This document shows, one piece after another, positions 58,629-64,000 of a DNA stretch of 64,000 nt. The notes under the pieces are model-generated. The model saw nothing but the letters and a program-made list of their open reading frames with translations, ran no database searches and was not told the DNA's origin. The position numbers were made by a program, and so were the translations under genes. The stretch is from Lachnospiraceae bacterium (GTDB taxonomy: Bacteria; Bacillota; Clostridia; Lachnospirales; Lachnospiraceae): assembly GCA_003447295.1 (NCBI GenBank), contig DLZQ01000004.1, forward strand, positions 12,187-76,186, written 5' to 3'. Position 1 is the stretch's first letter; every line of letters starts with the position of its first letter.

Positions 58629-58654
58629 AATCGGAGTGGCGGGATTCGAACTCG
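58629..58654. repeat. attR core (26 bp)
   Basis: Identical to attL; here it forms the 3' end of the intact tRNA-Pro, so the tRNA gene stays functional after integration. Confidence 0.9.
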
Positions 58655-58705
58655 CGACCTCCGCCTCCCTAAGACGGCGCTCTAACCAAGCTGAGCCACA
58701 CCCCG
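58631..58705 (-). tRNA. tRNA-Pro(AGG), copy 1
   Basis: Seven-base acceptor stem CGGGGTG/CACTCCG, D-arm GCTC..GAGC, anticodon stem CCGTC/GGCGG around loop TTAGGGA (anticodon AGG), T-arm with GTTCGAATC. 75 nt. The 3' third is the attR core. Confidence 0.93.
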
Positions 58706-58813
58706 GAACGAAGAATATCATAGCATAGAATTTTATAAAAAGCAAGCCATTTTTTAAATTTTTCAAATTTTTTCTACAATTTTCCAAATCAATAAATAAA
58801 CTACAAAAGCAAA

Positions 58814-58848
58814 AGGCGTCAAAACCTCGTAAAAAGATTTTGACGCCT
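58814..58848 (-). terminator. Terminator of tRNA-Pro copy 2
   Basis: AGGCGTCAAAA / TTTTGACGCCT hairpin directly after the second tRNA on the minus strand, followed by TTTTGCTTTT. Confidence 0.75.
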
Positions 58849-58857
58849 ATACATGAA

Positions 58858-58932
58858 TCGGAGTGGCGGGATTCGAACTCGCGACCTCCGCCTCCCTAAG
58901 ACGGCGCTCTAACCAAGCTGAGCCACACCCCG
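58858..58932 (-). tRNA. tRNA-Pro(AGG), copy 2
   Basis: 75 nt, identical to copy 1, 152 bp away. It has its own terminator. The prophage sits in the downstream copy of the pair. Confidence 0.93.
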
Positions 58933-59164
58933 AAACGCAAGTAAAATAATACCATGGAATTTTACAAAAAGCAAGAGTTTTTTTATAAAAAGTTAATTTG
59001 CCCATTTTGAACCTATTGTCGTACAATATAATGAGTATAAGGAAGTCAACATGTTTACATGATTGACGAACGGCAACCTTAGCGAATGTATATCCTGTGA
59101 AGCATGATATAGAGTACGATGGTACGAATGCGTGCGCAGTACATAAAACAGTGGAGGACAGGCT

Positions 59165-59734
59165 ATGGCCAATATAACAAAACTGGCACTGGAAGCAGCT
59201 TTGAAAAAGGAACTTCTCACGAAGCCTCTGGATAAGATCACCATTAACGAACTGGCAGAGGACTGTGGGATCAGCCGGATGGCTTTTTATTATCATTTCA
59301 AAGATATTTACGATCTGGTAGAGTGGGTATGTGTGGAGGATGGCACGAAGGCACTGCAGGGGAAGAAGACCTATGAGAATTGGCAGGAAGGCTTCTGTCA
59401 GATTTTCGAGGCAGTGCTGGAGAACAAACCTTTCATTATGAATGTCTACCGCTGCGTGGATCGCCAGAAGATCGAAAGCTACTTGAATAAACTGACCTAC
59501 CAGCTCATTGCGGACGTGGTAGAGGAAAAATGCGCCGGCATGCAGTTGGCGGAGGAACACAAGGAATTCATTGCCGGATTTTACAAATACGGTTTTGTGG
59601 GTGTGATGTTAGACTGGATCGACGGGGGAATGAAGGACGATTATCATAAGATTGTTGAAGAACTGGCAATCACTCTTTATGGAAACATCAGCCGCTCCAT
59701 CGAAAATTTTGAGCAGACAGAAAAGAAATTCTGA
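59165..59734 (+). CDS. TetR-family regulator
   Basis: A 189-residue regulator. The HTH is at about 22-50 (ITINELAEDCGISRMAFYYHFKDI) and the C-terminal part resembles the TetR_C_7 / DhaS-like group (FYKYGFVGVMLDWIDGGM). It lies 162 bp before the oleate hydratase, same strand, and probably controls it in response to fatty acids; that link is inferred. The spacer has AGTACT twice (about 59747 and 59755), possible operator halves. Confidence 0.8.
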   Translation: MANITKLALEAALKKELLTKPLDKITINELAEDCGISRMAFYYHFKDIYDLVEWVCVEDGTKALQGKKTYENWQEGFCQIFEAVLENKPFIMNVYRCVDRQKIESYLNKLTYQLIADVVEEKCAGMQLAEEHKEFIAGFYKYGFVGVMLDWIDGGMKDDYHKIVEELAITLYGNISRSIENFEQTEKKF

Positions 59735-59764
59735 AATAGTACTGAAATAGTATAAGTACTTTAC

Positions 59765-59807
59765 AAAAAGGGTAGGATGATAAAAACTTTATCATTTGCC
59801 CTCTTTT
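59765..59807 (+). terminator. Terminator after TetR gene
   Basis: Nested stems AAAAGGG/CCCTCTTTT and ATGATAAA/TTTATCAT ending in a T-run. Confidence 0.7.
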
Positions 59808-59896
59808 GTAAATTGGTTTTCTTATAAAAAAGAAGTAGGATACTATTTGTAAACAGAAAAACATTTGAGAGTCATCAAAGAAAGGTGGTAATCATT

Positions 59897-61876
59897 ATGG
59901 CAAAAAAGAATAACCTTGGACTGGGACTGGCAGCACTGGCAGTAGGTGCAGGCGCAGTGGCAGCAGTAACCAAAGGACATAAGGCAGAGGTGAAAAAGGA
60001 GGAGAGAAAGGCAGCCGTCAAGGCAGCCAAGAAAGACTACCGCAACACCGAGCTTGGAAGATACGACAAGAACAGCAAAGGCATCTATTATTCCAACGGT
60101 AACTACGAAGCCTTCGCAAGACCTAAGAAGCCCGCAGGAGTGGATGAGAAGAATGCTTACATCGTAGGTAGCGGACTGGCATCTTTAGCGGCAGCGTGCT
60201 TCCTGGTACGTGACGGACAGATGCCCGGTTCCCATATTCATATCTTAGAGGCAATGGATATCGCAGGCGGTGCGTGTGACGGTATTTTTGATCCTACCAG
60301 AGGTTACATCATGCGTGGCGGACGTGAGATGGAGAACCATTTCGAGTGTCTGTGGGATCTGTTCCGCAGTATTCCATCTCTGGAAGTACCCGGCGCCAGC
60401 GTGCTGGATGAGTATTACTGGCTGAACAAGGAAGATCCCAACTACTCTCTGTGCCGTGCGACAAAGGATTGCGGACAGGATGCCCATACCGATGGCAAAT
60501 TCAACTTAAGCCAGAAGGGCTGCATGGAGATCATGAAGCTGTTCATGACAAAGGACGAGGATCTGTATGACAAGACCATCGAAGATGTTTTCGATGATGA
60601 AGTATTTAATTCCACCTTCTGGTTATACTGGAGAACCATGTTCGCTTTCGAAAACTGGCACAGCGCACTGGAAATGAAGCTTTACTTCCAGAGATTCATC
60701 CATCATATTTCCGGACTGCCTGACTTCAGTGCCCTGAAGTTCACCAAGTACAACCAGTACGAGTCTCTGATCCTTCCCATGAAGAAGTATCTGGAGGCAG
60801 CAGGTGTGGACTTCCAGTTCAACACCGAAGTGACAAATGTTATTTTTGATATCAATGACGGCAAAAAGGTAGCAAAGGCTATCGAGTGCAAGGTAAAAGG
60901 TGTAGAGAAGGGCATTGTCCTTACCGAGAACGACCTGGTATTCGTTACCAACGGAAGCTGTACCGAGGGTACCATCTACGGCGACCAGAATCATGCACCC
61001 AACGGGGATGCAGAGGTTCGTACCAGCGGCGTATGGAGCCTGTGGAAAAATATCGCAAAACAGGATCCTTCCTTCGGACATCCCGAGAAGTTCTGTTCCG
61101 ATGTCTCCAAGACTAACTGGGAATCCGCTACCGTGACCACGCTGGATGACAAGATCATTCCTTATATCACCAATATCTGTAAGCGTGACCCCAGAAGCGG
61201 TAAGGTCGTAACCGGCGGTATCGTAAGCTGTCAGGATTCCAAGTGGCTCATGAGCTGGACCATCAATCGTCAGGGACAGTTTAAGGAGCAGGACAAGAAT
61301 CAGGTATGTGTATGGGTATATGGTCTGTTTACCGACGTACCCGGCGATTATATCAAGAAACCCATGAAGGATTGTACCGGTAAGGAGATCACCGAAGAGT
61401 GGCTGTATCACTTAGGTGTGCCCGTAGAAGATATTGAGGATCTGGCAGAGCACAGCGCAGTCTGCGTACCTACCATGATGCCTTATATCACCGCATTCTT
61501 CATGCCCAGAACCAAGGGTGACCGTCCCGATGTCATCCCCGACGGCTGCGTGAACTTCGCTTTCTTAGGTCAGTTCGCAGAGACCCCGAGAGACACGGTA
61601 TTCACCACAGAGTATTCCGTAAGAACTGCTATGGAAGCTGTCTACGGACTGTTAGGTGTAGACAGAGGTGTGCCTGAGGTATGGGGCAGCGTCTATGATA
61701 TCAGAGAGCTTCTGGACAGCAGCGTGAAGCTGATGGATGGTATGTCTCCTCTGGAGATCGAACTGCCCGGACCTTTAAATGCACTGAAGAAGCCGCTGCT
61801 CCGCGTAGTGAAAGGTACCGTAGTGGAAAAACTGCTGCGTGACCACAATGTGATCAAAGACGGTATGCTGGAATAA
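59897..61876 (+). CDS. ohyA: Oleate hydratase (fatty-acid double-bond hydratase)
   Basis: A 659-residue FAD enzyme of the myosin-cross-reactive antigen family that adds water to the cis-9 double bond of unsaturated fatty acids. The FAD-binding start is AYIVGSGLASLAAACFL (about 83-99), then ILEAMDIAGGACDG and the family segment RGGREMENHFECLWDLFRSIPS with GRExE. Also present are WLYWRTMFAFENWHSALEMK and DGCVNFAFLGQFAETPRDTVFTTEYS (only partly written). A hydrophobic N-terminus (GLGLAALAVGAGAVAAV) suggests membrane association, an addition of about 60 residues to shorter homologues. ATG at 59897 follows AAAGGTGG. Confidence 0.9.
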   Translation: MAKKNNLGLGLAALAVGAGAVAAVTKGHKAEVKKEERKAAVKAAKKDYRNTELGRYDKNSKGIYYSNGNYEAFARPKKPAGVDEKNAYIVGSGLASLAAACFLVRDGQMPGSHIHILEAMDIAGGACDGIFDPTRGYIMRGGREMENHFECLWDLFRSIPSLEVPGASVLDEYYWLNKEDPNYSLCRATKDCGQDAHTDGKFNLSQKGCMEIMKLFMTKDEDLYDKTIEDVFDDEVFNSTFWLYWRTMFAFENWHSALEMKLYFQRFIHHISGLPDFSALKFTKYNQYESLILPMKKYLEAAGVDFQFNTEVTNVIFDINDGKKVAKAIECKVKGVEKGIVLTENDLVFVTNGSCTEGTIYGDQNHAPNGDAEVRTSGVWSLWKNIAKQDPSFGHPEKFCSDVSKTNWESATVTTLDDKIIPYITNICKRDPRSGKVVTGGIVSCQDSKWLMSWTINRQGQFKEQDKNQVCVWVYGLFTDVPGDYIKKPMKDCTGKEITEEWLYHLGVPVEDIEDLAEHSAVCVPTMMPYITAFFMPRTKGDRPDVIPDGCVNFAFLGQFAETPRDTVFTTEYSVRTAMEAVYGLLGVDRGVPEVWGSVYDIRELLDSSVKLMDGMSPLEIELPGPLNALKKPLLRVVKGTVVEKLLRDHNVIKDGMLE

Positions 61877-61924
61877 ATTCATTTATAAAAATAATGAAAT
61901 AATGAAATATTGAAATAACGAAAG

Positions 61925-61958
61925 GAGCAGATTCTATACAAAGGAGTCTGCTCTTTTT
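61925..61958 (+). terminator. Terminator after oleate hydratase
   Basis: GAGCAGATTC / GGAGTCTGCTC stem (ten pairs with one wobble) and TTTTT. Confidence 0.8.
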
Positions 61959-62327
61959 GTTTGCGAAAATTATTTCCTTTATAGATCCATATCTGATCCC
62001 CGGCAGTGTAAGAGGCGATGATGAAAACAAAATAAGGACTCAAAAATATGTTTTTACCTGCGTAAAAACCATGTAAAGAAAGTTGAACAAATGTAAGCGG
62101 TTACATAATACTAAAGTACTAGACAAAATAGACAAAATACGACTGCTAAAAAATAGCATTATGCACGAAAATGGGCAGTCTGTCAAAAAATTATCAATTT
62201 CGTCTTGATATTCCTTTGGTAGATTGTTACAATATCAAAGTACTAAAAACCGAAGCCGAAATGCTCCGGTAGTGGTTTGGGTTACAAAGTTTTGTCAAAA
62301 ATATTATAAAAAGGGAGACAAAGAAGT
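61959..62327 (+). promoter_or_regulatory. ppdK upstream region with sigma-A-type promoter
   Basis: No gene. TTGATA (62205-62210), 17 bp, TACAAT (62228-62233) forms a good promoter about 95 bp before ppdK. The leader contains CCGAAGCCG and CTCCGG stretches that could pair weakly. RBS AAGGGAG. Confidence 0.6.
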
Positions 62328-64000
62328 ATGAAGAAATGGGTATATTTGTTTACCGAAGGTAATGCAAACATGCGCGAACTGCTTGGTGGTAAAGGTGCTA
62401 ACCTGGCTGAGATGACCAACATTGGTCTGCCGGTTCCTCAGGGCTTCACCATTACAACAGAGGCATGTACACAGTATTATGAAGATGGACGCGAGATCAA
62501 TGAAGAGATCCAGGGTCAGATCAACGAGTACATTACTAAGATGGAAGAGATCACCGGCAAAAAGTTCGGCGACCACGAGAATCCTCTGTTAGTATCCGTT
62601 CGTTCCGGCGCGAGAGCATCCATGCCCGGTATGATGGATACCATCCTGAACCTTGGTCTGAATGAGACCGTTGTTAACGTAATCGCTGAGAAGTCCGGCA
62701 ACCCTCGTTGGGCTTGGGACTGCTATAGAAGATTTATCCAGATGTATTCCGACGTTGTTATGGAAGTAGGTAAGAAATACTTCGAGCAGCTGATCGATGC
62801 AATGAAAGAGAAGAAGGGTGTTAAGCAGGACGTTGAGCTTACCGCTGACGATCTGAAGGAACTGGCTGGTCAGTTCAAGGCTGAGTACAAGGCTAAGATC
62901 GGTGTAGACTTCCCTGATGATCCTAAGGAACAGCTGATGGGCGCTATCAAGGCTGTATTCCGTTCCTGGGACAACCCTCGTGCAAACGTTTATCGTCGTG
63001 ACAACGATATCCCTTATTCCTGGGGTACTGCTGTTAACGTTCAGTCTATGGCATTCGGTAACATGGGTGATGACTGTGGTACCGGTGTTGCATTTACCAG
63101 AGATCCGGCTACCGGCGCTAAGGGACTGTTCGGTGAGTTCCTGACCAACGCACAGGGCGAGGACGTAGTAGCAGGTGTTCGTACACCTATGAAGATTGCT
63201 GAGATGGCTGACAAATTCCCTGAGGCATTTGCTCAGTTCCAGGAAGTATGTAAGACTCTGGAAGATCATTACAGAGATATGCAGGATATGGAGTTCACTG
63301 TTGAGCATGGTAAGCTGTACATGTTACAGACCAGAAACGGTAAGAGAACCGCTCAGGCAGCTCTGAAGATCGCTTGTGATCTGGTAGATGAGGGCATGAG
63401 AACCGAGGAAGAGGCAGTTGCAATGATCGATCCTCGTAACCTGGATACTCTGTTACATCCTCAGTTCGATACCGCTGCTCTGAAAGCTGCAACTCCTATC
63501 GGCAAGGGCCTTGGTGCTTCTCCCGGAGCTGCATGCGGTAAGATCGTATTCACTGCAGAAGATGCAGAAGAATGGCATGCAAGAGGAGAGAGAGTTGTTC
63601 TGGTTCGTCTGGAGACCTCTCCCGAAGATATCACCGGTATGAAGGCTTCCCAGGGTATCCTGACCGTTCGTGGTGGTATGACCTCTCACGCAGCAGTAGT
63701 TGCTCGTGGTATGGGTACCTGCTGTGTATCCGGTTGTGGCGACATCGCTATGGATGAGGAGAACAAGCAGTTCACTCTGGCTGGCAAGACCTTCCATGAA
63801 GGTGACTGGCTGTCCATCGATGGTACTACCGGTAACATCTATGATGGCGAGATCAAGACTGTTGACGCTACCATCGCAGGTGAGTTCGGCCGTGTAATGG
63901 CTTGGGCTGACAAATATCGTAAGTTAAAAGTTCGTACCAATGCAGATACTCCCGCAGATGCTAAGAAGGCTCGTGAACTGGGCGCTGAAGGAATCGGTCT
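62328..64000 (+). CDS. ppdK: Pyruvate phosphate dikinase, N-terminal part
   Basis: Runs off the window; about 557 residues are visible. The ATP-grasp domain starts KKWVYLFTEGNANMRELLGGKGANLAEM. SVRSGARASMPGMMDTILNLG is near 90, and GGMTSHAAVVARGMGTCCVSG carries the phosphorylated histidine of the swivelling domain. The next part, VRTNADTPADAKKARELGAEGIG, begins the PEP/pyruvate-binding barrel. The enzyme interconverts pyruvate + ATP + Pi with PEP + AMP + PPi and is a main glycolytic step in many anaerobic Clostridia. Its codon use is strongly biased, as in a highly expressed gene. Confidence 0.95.
   Translation, partial: MKKWVYLFTEGNANMRELLGGKGANLAEMTNIGLPVPQGFTITTEACTQYYEDGREINEEIQGQINEYITKMEEITGKKFGDHENPLLVSVRSGARASMPGMMDTILNLGLNETVVNVIAEKSGNPRWAWDCYRRFIQMYSDVVMEVGKKYFEQLIDAMKEKKGVKQDVELTADDLKELAGQFKAEYKAKIGVDFPDDPKEQLMGAIKAVFRSWDNPRANVYRRDNDIPYSWGTAVNVQSMAFGNMGDDCGTGVAFTRDPATGAKGLFGEFLTNAQGEDVVAGVRTPMKIAEMADKFPEAFAQFQEVCKTLEDHYRDMQDMEFTVEHGKLYMLQTRNGKRTAQAALKIACDLVDEGMRTEEEAVAMIDPRNLDTLLHPQFDTAALKAATPIGKGLGASPGAACGKIVFTAEDAEEWHARGERVVLVRLETSPEDITGMKASQGILTVRGGMTSHAAVVARGMGTCCVSGCGDIAMDEENKQFTLAGKTFHEGDWLSIDGTTGNIYDGEIKTVDATIAGEFGRVMAWADKYRKLKVRTNADTPADAKKARELGAEGIG

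Larger units (their letters stand above)
16009..58654. mobile_element. Complete prophage, A118-like siphovirus, integrated in tRNA-Pro(AGG)
   Basis: About 42.6 kb bounded by identical 26-bp att cores (16009-16034 and 58629-58654). The right copy is the 3' end of an intact tRNA-Pro. Modules run in the usual order: integrase and lysogeny genes, early replication, DNA modification, packaging, head, tail, lysis. The head genes (portal, Phage_min_cap2 protein, scaffold, capsid, minor capsid 1/3, Gp15, tape measure) match the A118/TP901-like siphovirus plan. All core modules appear intact, so it could be inducible. Confidence 0.92.

Noticed and set aside
58536..59560. Two leftward frames (58536-58787 and 58847-59560) sharing the peptide CGSAWLERRLREAEVASSNP
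   Set aside because: The shared peptide is a translation of the two identical tRNA-Pro genes, not protein homology.
1..64000. CRISPR array or insertion sequence
   Set aside because: No regularly spaced identical repeats and no transposase frame were seen; the recombinases present are phage tyrosine recombinases.

Overview
The window looks like a piece of a Clostridia chromosome, most likely a Lachnospiraceae gut commensal. This is inferred from strong AGGAGG-type ribosome binding sites, pyruvate phosphate dikinase, a cytosolic PepD dipeptidase, an oleate hydratase, a GPH transporter with GH78 and GH3 glycosidases, and an A118-like siphovirus prophage. No sequence comparison could be run, so genus and species are open.

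Layout. (1) 1-9.6 kb, host genes of fairly high GC: the end of pepD, a threonine aldolase, then an AraC-type regulator divergent from an operon of sugar transporter, alpha-L-rhamnosidase and GH3 beta-glucosidase, probably for rhamnose-containing plant glycosides. (2) 9.6-15.8 kb, an AT-richer accessory patch: kinase-like protein, a membrane protein with presenilin-like motifs broken by one TGA, alpha/beta hydrolase, XRE-methyltransferase fusion, HAD hydrolase, an XRE regulator frameshifted by loss of one CAGG unit, and a ribbon-helix-helix / DUF4258 / YgiT toxin-antitoxin-like trio. (3) 16.0-58.65 kb, a complete prophage of about 42.6 kb integrated in the 3' end of a tRNA-Pro(AGG) gene, with a 26-bp att core at both ends. 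(4) 58.6-64 kb, host DNA: two identical tandem tRNA-Pro(AGG) genes, a TetR regulator with oleate hydratase, and the start of ppdK.

Phage modules in order: integrase, zinc-ribbon membrane protein, ImmA-like protein and repressor on the minus strand; a divergent switch with four repressor-type operators at exact 31-bp steps; early genes (DUF1351, Rad52/Sak-like annealing protein, NinB-like, DnaD-like); a DNA-modification block (PAPS-reductase-like protein, helicase-methyltransferase fusion, C5 methyltransferase with six internal repeats); a second tyrosine recombinase; a HEPN-domain gene in its own promoter-terminator cassette; then packaging, head, tail and lysis genes.

The most notable structure is at the right end. 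The last tail gene carries a 14-bp site (TAAATAGGAAGTTA) just where its constant N-terminus ends. The site recurs three more times in alternating orientation, each copy opening into a promoterless alternative C-terminal cassette. The order is A(+) cassette 1, cassette 2 B(-), lysis genes, C(+) cassette 3, cassette 4 D(-). This looks like a phage-borne inversion (shufflon-like) system for switching the tail tip, and the second tyrosine recombinase is a candidate enzyme.

Other unexplained regulatory structure: a shared late promoter (TGGTACAAA-N18-TANAAT) before three late transcription units; three short minus-strand promoter-terminator units that look like small RNAs, two sharing a CTTTGGTCGGTG loop; and two identical LexA-type boxes (GAACATTTGTTC), one at the promoter of a 46-residue basic protein.
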